Shown: positions 39,164-48,469, counted from the first letter of the stretch. The stretch: DNA of 64,000 nt from Gilliamella sp. Pra-s52 (GCF_009795805.1 NZ_WTEY01000001.1:248001-312000); one strand, 5' to 3'. Notes: generated from the sequence alone by a model not told the origin. A program made the numbers and translations.

Positions 39164-39208
39164 AAATATCCTCCGTATTAATTGTACTAAGATATGGTGG
39201 ATATTTTT
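39164..39208 (+). terminator. Terminator of nfsB
   Basis: AAATATCC pairs with GGATATTT across a long loop, with an inner CC/GG pair, and ends in TTTTT. Confidence 0.65.
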
Positions 39209-39388
39209 GTTTACTATTCTAACTAAATATACTCGCTGTTATTAAAATAACAACATAATATTTAAATTTTTATAAATATTTGCAATAATTTTGGGGTTAT
39301 ATAATAGTATTTAGTTAAAACTAACTAATTGTTTTTATGAATATAATTTATTAATAATATTTTACCTAATCATTTTAGGAATTTTGTT

Positions 39389-40582
39389 ATGAATTTATCC
39401 CAACCGCATAAACCTATACTTTCATTTGGAATGATACTTTTAATGGCTATTGCTGTTGGTATCACCGTTGCCAGTAATTATTATGCTTTACCATTATTAC
39501 ATTCAATAACCGAAGATTTAAATATTTCTGTTGATCGTGCTGGTTCTATTATGACAACGGCTCAGTTTAGTTATGCTTTAGGTCTATTATTTATTGCACC
39601 TTTAGGCGATAAAATTGAGCGTAAAACTTTAATTATTGCTTTAATGTTATTAACAATAGTAGGTTTGTTAATTAGTGGGCTTTCTCATTCATTGACATTA
39701 TTAATTGTTGGCACGGCAATCACAGGGCTATTTTCGGCAGTAGCACAAGTATTATTGCCATTTGCTGCAACTTTGGCTAAGCCTAGTCATAAAGGTAAAG
39801 TTGTAGGTGTGATAATGAGTGGAATGTTATTAGGCATTTTACTTGGACGTACTTTTGCTGGTGCAATTTCTACATTAATGGATTGGCGAATGGTCTATTT
39901 AATTGCTGCCAGTTGCATGGTGGTAATTACATTGTTATTTATATATTTACTGCCACGTTATAAAAGTAACAACACTATTGAATATTGGCCGCTTATTGGC
40001 TCTATTTTTATGCTTCTATTACGCAATAGTTCTTTGCGAGTTTTCGCCATAATTGGTAGTTTATCTTTTGCTTTATTTTGTTTATTTTGGACGCCATTAA
40101 CATTTTTATTGAGTCATCCTCCTTATAAGTATTCCGATTTTATTATTGGTCTATTTGGACTAGCAGGTAGTGTAAGTGCATTAGGATCACCCATCGTCGG
40201 TAAATTATCAGATAAAGGAAAAGGTAGTTGGTTAATTCTTTCTGGATTAGGAGTACTGTTATTTTCATGGCTACCAATATCCTTCGCCCCGTCATCAATC
40301 ATTGTCTTAATTATTGGTATTATGCTAATCAATTTAGCCGCACAGATAACACATGTATCTTGCTTAAATGCAATTTATCAAAACGATCCACATATGGCGA
40401 CCAGAATGAACGTAGGTTATATGTTATGTTATTTTATTGGTGGAACAGTAGGGTCATTATGTTCCACTTATTTATTTAACCATTATGGATGGCTCGCTGT
40501 GGCTATTGCTGGTGCTTTACTTTCTCTTATGGCAATTTTCATTTGGATATTCTATTTAATCAAAAATAGAGTAAAAGAGTAA
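39389..40582 (+). CDS. MFS transporter, drug-efflux-like
   Basis: A 397-residue, 12-span major facilitator. The helix 2-3 loop is GDKIERKT rather than the classic G-x-x-x-D-R-x-G-R, and the second half has GKLSDKGKGS. The profile is that of the drug:H+ antiporter group with a short N-terminus. Substrate unknown. It has its own ribosome site (AGGA) and about 230 bases of AT-rich upstream DNA. Confidence 0.8.
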   Translation: MNLSQPHKPILSFGMILLMAIAVGITVASNYYALPLLHSITEDLNISVDRAGSIMTTAQFSYALGLLFIAPLGDKIERKTLIIALMLLTIVGLLISGLSHSLTLLIVGTAITGLFSAVAQVLLPFAATLAKPSHKGKVVGVIMSGMLLGILLGRTFAGAISTLMDWRMVYLIAASCMVVITLLFIYLLPRYKSNNTIEYWPLIGSIFMLLLRNSSLRVFAIIGSLSFALFCLFWTPLTFLLSHPPYKYSDFIIGLFGLAGSVSALGSPIVGKLSDKGKGSWLILSGLGVLLFSWLPISFAPSSIIVLIIGIMLINLAAQITHVSCLNAIYQNDPHMATRMNVGYMLCYFIGGTVGSLCSTYLFNHYGWLAVAIAGALLSLMAIFIWIFYLIKNRVKE

Positions 40583-40693
40583 ATAGATATACATAATATT
40601 CCATTAAATCAAACGATAATAAATTATCACTAGATTCGAATAAAAGAATCGTTACAATATCATTCTTATTGTTTTTAAATTACGGAAAATGAC

Positions 40694-42361
40694 ATGGCGC
40701 AATATGTTTATACTATGAATCGAGTGGGGAAGATTGTTCCTCCTAAACGCTATATTTTAAAAGATATTTCTTTAAGCTTTTTCCCGGGGGCTAAAATTGG
40801 TGTGCTGGGTTTAAATGGTGCGGGTAAATCCACTTTACTGCGAATTATGGCAGGGGTTGATACCGAAATCGAAGGCGAAGCACGCCCACAGCCGGGAATT
40901 AAAATTGGTTATTTACCCCAAGAACCGAAATTAGATCCTAAACAAACCGTGCGCGAAGCTGTAGAGCAAGCGGTTGGTGATGCTAAAAGAGCGCTAGCTC
41001 GATTAGACGAAGTCTATGCTGCTTATGCTGATCCTGATGCTGATTTTGACAAATTAGCCAAGGAACAGGCTGAGCTTGAAGCCATTATTCAAACGCAAGA
41101 TGCTCATAACCTTGATAACCAATTAGAGCGAGCTGCCGACGCACTACGTTTACCTGATTGGGATGCTAAAATCGAAAACTTATCGGGCGGTGAGCGTCGT
41201 CGAGTGGCAATTTGTCAATTATTACTTGAAAAGCCAGATATGTTACTTATTGACGAACCAACTAACCATTTGGATGCCGAATCGGTGGCTTGGCTCGAAC
41301 GATTCTTACATGATTATGAAGGTACGGTAGTTGCCGTTACCCATGACCGTTACTTTTTAGATAACGTTGCAGGTTGGATTTTAGAGCTAGACCGTGGCGA
41401 AGGTATTCCATGGGAAGGTAACTACTCGTCTTGGTTAGAACAAAAAGATCAGCGTCTAGCGCAAGAAGCGGCAACGGAATCAGCTCGTCGTAAATCAATC
41501 GAAAAAGAACTTGAATGGGTGCGTCAAAATCCAAAAGGTCGTCAAGCTAAAAGTAAAGCCCGTTTAGCGCGCTTTGAAGAATTAAACAGCAACGATTACC
41601 AAAAACGTAACGAAACTAACGAGCTCTTTATTCCACTTGGGCAACGTTTAGGCGATAAAGTGATTGAGGTAAACAACCTGACTAAATCGTATGGCGACCG
41701 TGTACTGATTGATAACTTATCTTTTAGTATTCCTAAAGGAGCGATTGTCGGTATTATTGGTCCAAATGGTGCAGGAAAGTCAACGCTATTTAGAATGCTA
41801 TCAGGCAAAGAACAACCCGATTCAGGTACTATTAGCTTAGGTGACACAGTGCAGCTTGCTTCGGTTGACCAGTTCCGTGACAGTATGGACGACAAAAAAA
41901 CCGTTTGGGACGAAATTTCAAATGGTCAAGACATTATGCGCATTGGTAATTTTGAAATACCAAGCCGTGCTTATGTAGGGCGTTTTAATTTTAAAGGTGT
42001 TGATCAGCAAAAACGAGTGGGTGAGCTATCGGGTGGTGAACGTGGGCGAGTGCATTTAGCTAAATTATTACAAGTGGGCGGTAATGTATTATTACTTGAC
42101 GAACCGACGAATGATTTAGATGTCGAAACCTTACGAGCACTTGAAAACGCACTCCTTGAATTCCCGGGTTGCGCTTTAGTGATATCACATGACCGTTGGT
42201 TCTTAGATCGCATTGCCACACATATTTTAGATTACCAAGACGAAGGGCATGTAGAATTCTTTGAAGGTAACTTTACCGAATATGAAGAATGGAAAAAACG
42301 CACGCTTGGTGCTGAAGCGCTTGAACCAAAACGAGCTAAATATAAGCGAATTGCTAAATAG
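40694..42361 (+). CDS. ettA: Energy-dependent translational throttle protein EttA
   Basis: A 555-residue ABC-F ATPase. Two ATPase domains carry Walker A motifs GLNGAGKST (about 40) and GPNGAGKST (about 355), signatures LSGGERRR and LSGGERGR, and Walker B MLLIDEPTNHLD and LLLDEPTNDLD, with the arm and linker between. EttA binds the ribosomal E-site and gates the first translation steps according to ADP/ATP ratio. Length matches E. coli EttA (555). Confidence 0.97.
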   Translation: MAQYVYTMNRVGKIVPPKRYILKDISLSFFPGAKIGVLGLNGAGKSTLLRIMAGVDTEIEGEARPQPGIKIGYLPQEPKLDPKQTVREAVEQAVGDAKRALARLDEVYAAYADPDADFDKLAKEQAELEAIIQTQDAHNLDNQLERAADALRLPDWDAKIENLSGGERRRVAICQLLLEKPDMLLIDEPTNHLDAESVAWLERFLHDYEGTVVAVTHDRYFLDNVAGWILELDRGEGIPWEGNYSSWLEQKDQRLAQEAATESARRKSIEKELEWVRQNPKGRQAKSKARLARFEELNSNDYQKRNETNELFIPLGQRLGDKVIEVNNLTKSYGDRVLIDNLSFSIPKGAIVGIIGPNGAGKSTLFRMLSGKEQPDSGTISLGDTVQLASVDQFRDSMDDKKTVWDEISNGQDIMRIGNFEIPSRAYVGRFNFKGVDQQKRVGELSGGERGRVHLAKLLQVGGNVLLLDEPTNDLDVETLRALENALLEFPGCALVISHDRWFLDRIATHILDYQDEGHVEFFEGNFTEYEEWKKRTLGAEALEPKRAKYKRIAK

Positions 42362-42372
42362 TTCACTTTTAT

Positions 42373-42404
42373 ACCATTTCGTCAATTAATCTTGACGGAA
42401 TGGT
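42373..42404. terminator. Hairpin between ettA and the OLD-family gene
   Basis: ACCATTTCGTCAA pairs with TTGACGGAATGGT, 13 bases with one wobble pair, a six-base loop, then TTTGATC. It separates converging genes. Confidence 0.8.
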
Positions 42405-42436
42405 TTGATCTTCCTGATATTGATCTCAAAAAATAG

Positions 42437-44065
42437 CTAAACAAACGCTTTAGACGTTTTAATAATTTTGGCAAAAGTATCCATTAGCAAACGAGGTATA
42501 GCATCTATACCTCGTAATTTGGCATCGTCACAAACCGCAATAGCTAAATCAGGTTTTGAGCTTTTATGGATCGCTTTTTGTATAATTTGGTGTACCGGCA
42601 GATCAATATGCTGTGTGGTATTATAAGCAGCAAGTTTATAGACATGACTAAATCCATGCTTAAATAAAAAATTTTCAATATCTCTTGCAGGTAAAACGGT
42701 TAAGTGATCATTAGGATTTTTATCTTCGCCACATAACGATTTTACGGTATCGGCATATTTTTTACCTGCCATATCTCCATCGGTAATAACATACCAATGA
42801 ATACCCATTTTATTGGCATATTTTATAAGCGGTTTTAAACCACACTGAGCAAACTCAATAAGTTGAACACCCTCTGAACTCAAATGATAACCACTCTGTT
42901 CCGCCAATTCACGCAATAGCCAAACTTCGGTTTCCCCCTCAACTAACAGCCAACAACGGGCAAATAAAGCACTGGCACGACGGTAAAAAATATGGAATAA
43001 AATTCGCCGACTATCATCAACGCCAAAAGATTGGGGAGTAATATATTTGGGCACAATTTTATCGGGTAGGCGAATTAATCGATACAGACACTCTAAAGGA
43101 AATAACGAAACCAAATCACTCGAATTAGACGTAATGATTTTTTGCGTTGGTAGATGTTTCAACAACCGAAAGCCAACCGACAAAATAATCGGATGCAACT
43201 GGCTTTCAGGCTCTTCTAAAATTAAAATAGGCACAGCGTGTTGTGAAAGCGTATTATGCCCTTTGGCATTAACAATCGCCCCTAAAATGCCCAGTAATGC
43301 GGTACGCAAATAATCGTTATCAAGATCATCTAATACATTATTAATACGCTCCAGCGAATCCCAATCTTCGCTACGTGGTGAGCTGTTTTGGGCTACATGC
43401 TTATAATGGTAACGGTGCTCCTGATCGGCAAAATAATACTCCAAAAGTGCTCTTGCAGCTTGCAAACCGCGGTGCAACTCATCAGGTGTTATTTGGGTCG
43501 AATAGGCTTTTAATTGCTCACAGAGTTGCGAAGTATAGTATTCCGATAAAGGTTGATTGGTTATGGGTAAGTTTTGTGGACTAATCGAACTTTTCAACGC
43601 CATAACAGGATTAAGACCTATTAAATGGGCAATTAATGATTTATGATCAGCAAACGCTAATGCCCTTTGTTGTAAGTCCACCAACGCATGTTGAGTTATA
43701 ATCTTATTGGTTTGTTTATTTGCGGTAATAAGATAAGTAATTCGGCGCAGTTTATCTTGATCAACAGGGAAAGCCGCGGGTAATAATGGTTGATAAATGG
43801 GATTGTTAAGCTCATTAAAATAGGATTCACAATAGGTAATTTTAATCACAATCTTATTGCCATAGACATCGTATTGATCGTGATAAAAATCAGAATCCAC
43901 AAATTGATAAAACTGATTATCAAGCGACAACAATTGCAACGCACTAATTAAACTTGAACGCCCCCAACGGTTTTCACCCATTAGCACGCTAGCGCTTGGA
44001 TTCAAGGTTAAAGATAGTGCTTTGATACCTTTAAATCCTGAAATATCCATTTGCTCAATAAACAT
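42437..44065 (-). CDS. ybjD: OLD-family ATP-dependent endonuclease-like protein (YbjD type)
   Basis: A 542-residue protein. The N-terminal ATPase shows Walker A GENRWGRSSLISAL (about 32-45), where the usual GKS lysine is replaced by Arg, and ILILEEPESQLHP as Walker B. The C-terminal TOPRIM-like part holds LLVEGETE and VITDGDMAGK. OLD-family proteins are nucleases implicated in phage exclusion or repair. The odd Walker A is seen in YbjD relatives. It lies 15 bases after waaP in the same direction. Confidence 0.85.
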   Translation of the reverse strand: MFIEQMDISGFKGIKALSLTLNPSASVLMGENRWGRSSLISALQLLSLDNQFYQFVDSDFYHDQYDVYGNKIVIKITYCESYFNELNNPIYQPLLPAAFPVDQDKLRRITYLITANKQTNKIITQHALVDLQQRALAFADHKSLIAHLIGLNPVMALKSSISPQNLPITNQPLSEYYTSQLCEQLKAYSTQITPDELHRGLQAARALLEYYFADQEHRYHYKHVAQNSSPRSEDWDSLERINNVLDDLDNDYLRTALLGILGAIVNAKGHNTLSQHAVPILILEEPESQLHPIILSVGFRLLKHLPTQKIITSNSSDLVSLFPLECLYRLIRLPDKIVPKYITPQSFGVDDSRRILFHIFYRRASALFARCWLLVEGETEVWLLRELAEQSGYHLSSEGVQLIEFAQCGLKPLIKYANKMGIHWYVITDGDMAGKKYADTVKSLCGEDKNPNDHLTVLPARDIENFLFKHGFSHVYKLAAYNTTQHIDLPVHQIIQKAIHKSSKPDLAIAVCDDAKLRGIDAIPRLLMDTFAKIIKTSKAFV

Positions 44066-44080
44066 GGTACCTCCTTATTT

Positions 44081-44884
44081 TTAAAGATGATACTTTTCTG
44101 TCCTTTTACGAATTCGTTCAACTTTTCGATGTATGCTTGCCATTAGCTTAGACTCATTGCGCAAAATTGTTTTTAAAGGTTGATTAAAATACACTTTCAA
44201 AAAACGCCAAATATCACGATCGATTAGTCCAATATTCATGGCTGAAAAATAAAGTCCAATTAAATCTTTATCACGCCAGCGAACAGGAACCGTTTTACGG
44301 ATCTGAGCACGGTGTAAATCAATTACCGACAGTTTTATTTGCTGATGATCTTCAAACAGCGGAATATCAAGCAAAAAGTGACACAAATAACAATCACGAT
44401 GATTCACCCCAGCAGCGTGCATTTGAGCCACCATTTTTGCCAAATAAATCACTAAAGAACGTTTTATATGATAGCTAGGTGGATTAGTTAACCACGGTTT
44501 AGTAAAGTCTTCTAAACTGATGGTAGGGTTAAGATCTTTTGTCACAATAAATGAATGACGAGTCAGCGGATTTAGCCCCTTACGACCAAATGCCCGCCCA
44601 TCCATCGTATTAACGCCCACTTGTGCTAAACGCTCAATCGCATTCCACTCTTGCTTGGCATCTAAAACAGGCAAACGTAACGAAATAAGATTTTTAACAA
44701 TCTCTTTCACGGTGGTACCGCGATGAATTTTAATAAAATACGATTCGCCACCAAGCTCAAAATTCAACGTCTTACGTTGCTTTACTGCGCGATAGACTTT
44801 GCCCGATATTAACTCAACTTCTGCAAAGGGATCTTTATCAGCCCATAACTGCTCAAAAGGCGCTTTTAACTTAATTTCATTCAT
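44081..44884 (-). CDS. waaP: Lipopolysaccharide core heptose(I) kinase
   Basis: A 267-residue protein kinase-like enzyme that phosphorylates heptose I of the LPS inner core. Catalytic HRD is in GVNHRDCYLCHFLL (about 155) and the metal Asp in LSVIDLHRAQ. The chosen ATG overlaps the end of waaG (ATGAATGA), an 8-base coupling. Confidence 0.94.
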   Translation of the reverse strand: MNEIKLKAPFEQLWADKDPFAEVELISGKVYRAVKQRKTLNFELGGESYFIKIHRGTTVKEIVKNLISLRLPVLDAKQEWNAIERLAQVGVNTMDGRAFGRKGLNPLTRHSFIVTKDLNPTISLEDFTKPWLTNPPSYHIKRSLVIYLAKMVAQMHAAGVNHRDCYLCHFLLDIPLFEDHQQIKLSVIDLHRAQIRKTVPVRWRDKDLIGLYFSAMNIGLIDRDIWRFLKVYFNQPLKTILRNESKLMASIHRKVERIRKRTEKYHL

Positions 44885-46001
44885 GATTATCACAACCTAA
44901 AATAATCTCTGTGGCACGCTGTGCTAAATGGTATAAATCAGCGGTTTTACCATAATATATTGCATTTTGATGCCATGTTAATAACTGATCGTGATTTGTT
45001 ATGGCATTTTGCAAAGCATTGTTTAGCGCCGATTGTACAAAAGGTTCATCAAGCACAACACCAGCATTGGCATCATTAATATGATAAGCATAGCCACAAA
45101 TGCTTGACACAATCATTGGCACCCCAGCGGCTAATCCCTCAATAAGCACCATACCTGCCGCTTCTTGCCTTGCAGGGTGCAATAGCAAATCAGCCGCAAA
45201 CAAAAAATCAGGGATATCATTCCGCCCTGCAAAAAAACGTACTTGATGCTCAATGCCGAGTTGCTTAGCCTGTTTTTGATAAGCATCGGGATTATCTTGT
45301 CCCACCACTAAAAAAGTCACTTTTTGTTTTAAATTGCAAGGTAGTGCAGCAATGGCGGTTAAAGAACGATCCACACCCTTACGTTTAAAATCCGATCCAA
45401 TTTGCACAATAACAAAATTGTGCTCATCAATTTGATTGGCTTGCCTAAATTGCTTACCTTTAGCACTTGATTGAGAATGATATTGGCGATCTTGCGCAAT
45501 GCCTGGTGGCAATAGGTAAAAGCGTGATGGATCAGTATGGTAATAACGTTCAAAGTCACTGATCTGCTGTTTTGTTAGTACCATAACTTTGGTCTGGCTT
45601 TGTTGATTAAATACGGCATCTTCAAAAGCTAAATAGTGTTTACAGCGTTTTGACCATTTATACAAAAAGCCCTTGTGTGACACCTTTTCGGCATAACAAG
45701 TATCACCCGCAAAATAAACATCCAAATCAGGCATTTTATTAAAGCCAACCACACAATCAACAGGATTTGCTTGTAAATGAGCCTTCACCCAACGGTAATA
45801 AGATTGGTTACGGCTATGGTTAGACCAGCCTTTTTTAGGCACCAAAACTACATCAAAGTCTGTTGGTTTATCGCCTTGCCATGACATCACATAAACTCGT
45901 ACATGGTGACCTTGAGCTTGGCAAGCTTTAGCAATTTGCAAAAAATCACGTTGCAAACCACCAAAAGGAAAATATTTATAAATACAAAACGCCAGTTGCA
46001 T
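44877..46001 (-). CDS. waaG: LPS core glucosyltransferase I
   Basis: A 374-residue GT-B fold, family GT4 enzyme. The N-terminus LAFCIYKYFPFGGLQRDF and donor-binding EAAGMVLIEGLAAGVPMI motif (about 283-300) are typical of WaaG, which adds the first outer-core glucose to heptose II. It is the first gene of a waaG-waaP-ybjD unit. Confidence 0.94.
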   Translation of the reverse strand: MQLAFCIYKYFPFGGLQRDFLQIAKACQAQGHHVRVYVMSWQGDKPTDFDVVLVPKKGWSNHSRNQSYYRWVKAHLQANPVDCVVGFNKMPDLDVYFAGDTCYAEKVSHKGFLYKWSKRCKHYLAFEDAVFNQQSQTKVMVLTKQQISDFERYYHTDPSRFYLLPPGIAQDRQYHSQSSAKGKQFRQANQIDEHNFVIVQIGSDFKRKGVDRSLTAIAALPCNLKQKVTFLVVGQDNPDAYQKQAKQLGIEHQVRFFAGRNDIPDFLFAADLLLHPARQEAAGMVLIEGLAAGVPMIVSSICGYAYHINDANAGVVLDEPFVQSALNNALQNAITNHDQLLTWHQNAIYYGKTADLYHLAQRATEIILGCDNHE

Positions 46002-46094
46002 GCAGATTGCCTCAAGTTTTAAAGGGGTATTATATACTTGTTAATAAGCAACGTGCAAAAATAGCGAAAGACGCCACAAAACGCACAAAAAACA

Positions 46095-46130
46095 GTCAGG
46101 AAAGGTATTGATTTTATTGAAGTTTTTTTG
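46095..46130. repeat. Direct repeat flanking the yhcC/CRISPR segment, left copy
   Basis: About 32 of 36 positions match a second copy at 48394-48430 in the same orientation. The shared core is TATTGATTTTATTGA followed by a T-run. The pair brackets yhcC, the CRISPR array and a GC-rich segment. Confidence 0.5.
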
Positions 46131-46215
46131 AGGCGAAAAACGTAATTCAACACACCCAACTTGAAGTCAACTCACTAACTCCGTAAAATACCCAAAACGC
46201 TTATTCTGGTCTATT

Positions 46216-47142
46216 ATGCAACTTCATCTTGTGGTTAACACTTTTGGTTCTGATCTCCAACGTCGATACGGTGAAAAGATCTACAAACTTACTCTACACG
46301 GCGGTTTTAGCTGCCCTAACCGAGATGGCACGATTGGCGTTGGTGGGTGTACTTTTTGTAATGTAGCATCGATCATTGATGAATCAATACAAGTTAAATC
46401 GATTGCCGATCAACTTGTATCGCAAGCTCATCAAATGAAAAAGTCCAAACGCTACCTAGCTTACTTTCAAGCCTATACTAGCACCTATGCCGAAGTTGCC
46501 ATACTCAAAGACATGTACCAACAGGCGCTAAATAGTGCTGATATTGTCGGGCTTTGCGTGGGTACACGCCCTGACTGCGTTCCTAGTGAAGCACTTGAAT
46601 TACTGGCAAGTTACCAATCGCAAGGTTTTGAAGTATGGTTAGAGCTTGGTTTGCAAACTGCACATGACAAAACGTTACACGATATCAATCGTGGACACAC
46701 CTTTAATGATTATCACCAAACGGTTCAAAAAGCCCGCAAACTGGGCATAAAAGTATGCACACACTTAATTATTGGTTTGCCTAAAGAAACCAAGCAGGAC
46801 AATATCATCACCCTTGAGCGCGTATTAAATAGCGGAGTCGATGGCTTAAAGCTGCATCCATTACATATTGTTGATGGCAGTATTATGGCAAAGGCATGGC
46901 GAGCAGGACGGCTTGAAGTTTTGTCGTTAGCGCAATATGTTGATATTGCTGGCGACATCATCAGACAAACCCCAGCAGATATTGTTTATCACCGTATATC
47001 TGCTAACGCCAGAAAGCCAACCTTACTTGCGCCAGAATGGTGTGAAAACCACTGGCAATCAATGAATGCCGTTGATCATAATTTGCGTCAATATGGTGTT
47101 CAAGGCAGCGCCATTGGGGATGAGTATTGTTTTAAGGGATAG
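46216..47142 (+). CDS. yhcC: TIGR01212-type radical SAM protein (YhcC-like)
   Basis: A 308-residue radical-SAM protein. The 4Fe-4S cysteines are in CPNRDGTIGVGGCTFC (about 33-48), and barrel motifs follow (LELGLQTAHDKTL, THLIIGLPKET). E. coli YhcC is the relative; reaction not established here. The promoter region is GC-poor with a repeat. The gene lies directly ahead of the CRISPR leader region and is not obviously linked to it. Confidence 0.9.
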   Translation: MQLHLVVNTFGSDLQRRYGEKIYKLTLHGGFSCPNRDGTIGVGGCTFCNVASIIDESIQVKSIADQLVSQAHQMKKSKRYLAYFQAYTSTYAEVAILKDMYQQALNSADIVGLCVGTRPDCVPSEALELLASYQSQGFEVWLELGLQTAHDKTLHDINRGHTFNDYHQTVQKARKLGIKVCTHLIIGLPKETKQDNIITLERVLNSGVDGLKLHPLHIVDGSIMAKAWRAGRLEVLSLAQYVDIAGDIIRQTPADIVYHRISANARKPTLLAPEWCENHWQSMNAVDHNLRQYGVQGSAIGDEYCFKG

Positions 47143-47444
47143 GGAAGTGATTTTTTAAAACATGATAAAATAAAAATTTTAATAAAATCAATTGCATTTC
47201 TAACTTCTTTTTTATAAAAAAGCATGCGATTACTGCCTAAAAATTATTTAGAAAAAGTGTTAATTTGATTAAATTTATTTTCTGTCTATTTTTTTTAAAT
47301 GCAAAACTCGACGAACCCTTTTTTTTACGATAATTTAAAATTCAATAAAATCAAAATATTAAAAAATAGCTTAAAAAAAGGGTTTTCAAAGCCAAAATTG
47401 TTGTTTATCTTTATATAGCAAGATTTATCAAATCTTGAGCTCTA
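47143..47444 (+). promoter_or_regulatory. AT-rich CRISPR leader region
   Basis: About 300 bases with no gene lie upstream of the first repeat. The array's degenerate repeat is at the opposite end, so this side is the leader. It contains AATCAAAATATTA at 47349-47361, matching the IHF consensus WATCAANNNNTTR, and a perfect dyad near the first repeat. In I-F systems IHF helps spacer integration; its role here is inferred. Confidence 0.6.
47419..47437 (+). repeat. Perfect inverted repeat at the leader-repeat junction
   Basis: CAAGATTT-ATC-AAATCTTG, an 8-bp perfect dyad, ends 7 bases before the first CRISPR repeat. It may be a leader-anchoring or protein-binding site. Confidence 0.55.
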
Positions 47445-47953
47445 CTTTAACGCCGTGTAGGTGGTTTAGAAAAATTGATGACTTACGTCTCGCAATGCTT
47501 CAAGCTTTAACGCCGTGTAGGTGGTTTAGAAAGTTGCCAACGTTGAAAGCAAAGCTACATTAAGCTTTAACGCCGTGTAGGTGGTTTAGAAAAAAGAAAA
47601 AAGCTCAATTAAGAGCCTTGAGGGTCTTTAACGCCGTGTAGGTGGTTTAGAAATATGATTCCGTAATGAACAGTTAACGCAACGCCTTTAACGCCGTGTA
47701 GGTGGTTTAGAAATCGCACCTCTACTTATTTTGGTCAAGTAGCAGCTTTAACGCCGTGTAGGTGGTTTAGAAATGAACTCCAAAGAATGATTGCTGATTT
47801 GCAAACTTTAACGCCGTGTAGGTGGTTTAGAAAATCAAAGCAATACGAATCAAGCCAAAACTGTTCTTTAACGCCGTGTAGGTGGTTTAGAAATGATGTG
47901 ACAACAAGCGATGCCGTTTTATTCACTTTAACGCCGTGTAGGTGGTAATTAAA
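47445..47953 (+). CRISPR. I-F-like CRISPR array, 9 repeats and 8 spacers
   Basis: A 28-bp repeat starting CTTTAACGCCGTGTAGG and ending GGTTTAGAAA occurs at 47445, 47505, 47565, 47626, 47686, 47746, 47806, 47866 and 47926. The first eight are identical; the last has four mismatches near its 3' end (GGTAATTAAA), marking the leader-distal end. Seven spacers are 32 bp and one (47593-47625) is 33 bp. The GCCGTGTAGG core and 28-bp length point to type I-F. No cas gene is seen in this window, so interference proteins must be elsewhere or absent. Confidence 0.95.
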
Positions 47954-47999
47954 AAATAAAATTAATCAGATAATTATAAATAATAATCGGCTATATTGT

Positions 48000-48300
48000 C
48001 TGTCGTATTTCGGCGTCAGAATGTGCCGACAACAGAGCGAGGTTAGCACGCTAAACAGGATGTTTGGCGAGGCTATTCTCTGTCTGGAGCGACAAATTTG
48101 TCTGGAACAAATTTGAACATCTGAGCATAGCGAAGATGGCCTCGTAGAGGCGAGTATCAGGATGATATGAGTAATCCCACAAACGGGTGCGTTAAGAGCG
48201 AGCGACGGCGGAGGGTAGCCGTAGACCACATTATGCAGACAATGCGTGGGGTTTTTAGGGGATTTTGAACTGCCCCCCAAAATTGGACGTGACCACAACA
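48000..48300. other. GC-richer non-coding segment, similar to 'Ash-like' dispersed sequence
   Basis: This stretch is about half G+C, far above its surroundings. Minus-strand frames give peptides such as LHNVVYGYPPPSLALNAP and IMWSTATLRRRSLLTHP, which recall sequences annotated as the phage Ash family (Phage_ASH) in other gammaproteobacteria, where they often look like translations of a repeated element. It also contains GACAAATTTGTC (12-bp palindrome) and a CAAATTTG direct repeat. I see no good gene start, so it is left as a non-coding element or remnant. The family recollection is unverified. Confidence 0.45.
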
Positions 48301-48393
48301 GCTATTTTGATCACCAAAATCCCAAACGTTCGAAACTACTATACCAATCCACTCTATCAACCAACAAAAAAACATTATATCCCACACAAAATT

Positions 48394-48469
48394 GTCAGAA
48401 AAGATATTGATTTTATTGATGTTTTTGTTTTGTTGTGATTTTAATAACTTAAATAAAATCAATATTCTT
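48394..48469. repeat. Right copy of the direct repeat with an inverted partner
   Basis: 48394-48430 repeats 46095-46130. AAGATATTGATTTTATT (48401-48417) is also nearly inverted at 48452-48469 (AATAAAATCAATATTCTT), giving an imperfect hairpin about 230 bases before glyA. Confidence 0.5.

Noticed and set aside
47735-47926. Minus-strand frame with repeated FLNHLHGVK
   Set aside because: It is a translation of the CRISPR repeats, not a gene.
47445-47953. Possible self-targeting spacers
   Set aside because: By eye no spacer matches another part of this window, but a full search could not be made.
47966-48462. Two minus-strand frames of about 100 codons in the GC-rich segment
   Set aside because: No ribosome site or plausible start; the frames overlap and look like products of a repeated non-coding sequence, so they are described as an element rather than genes.
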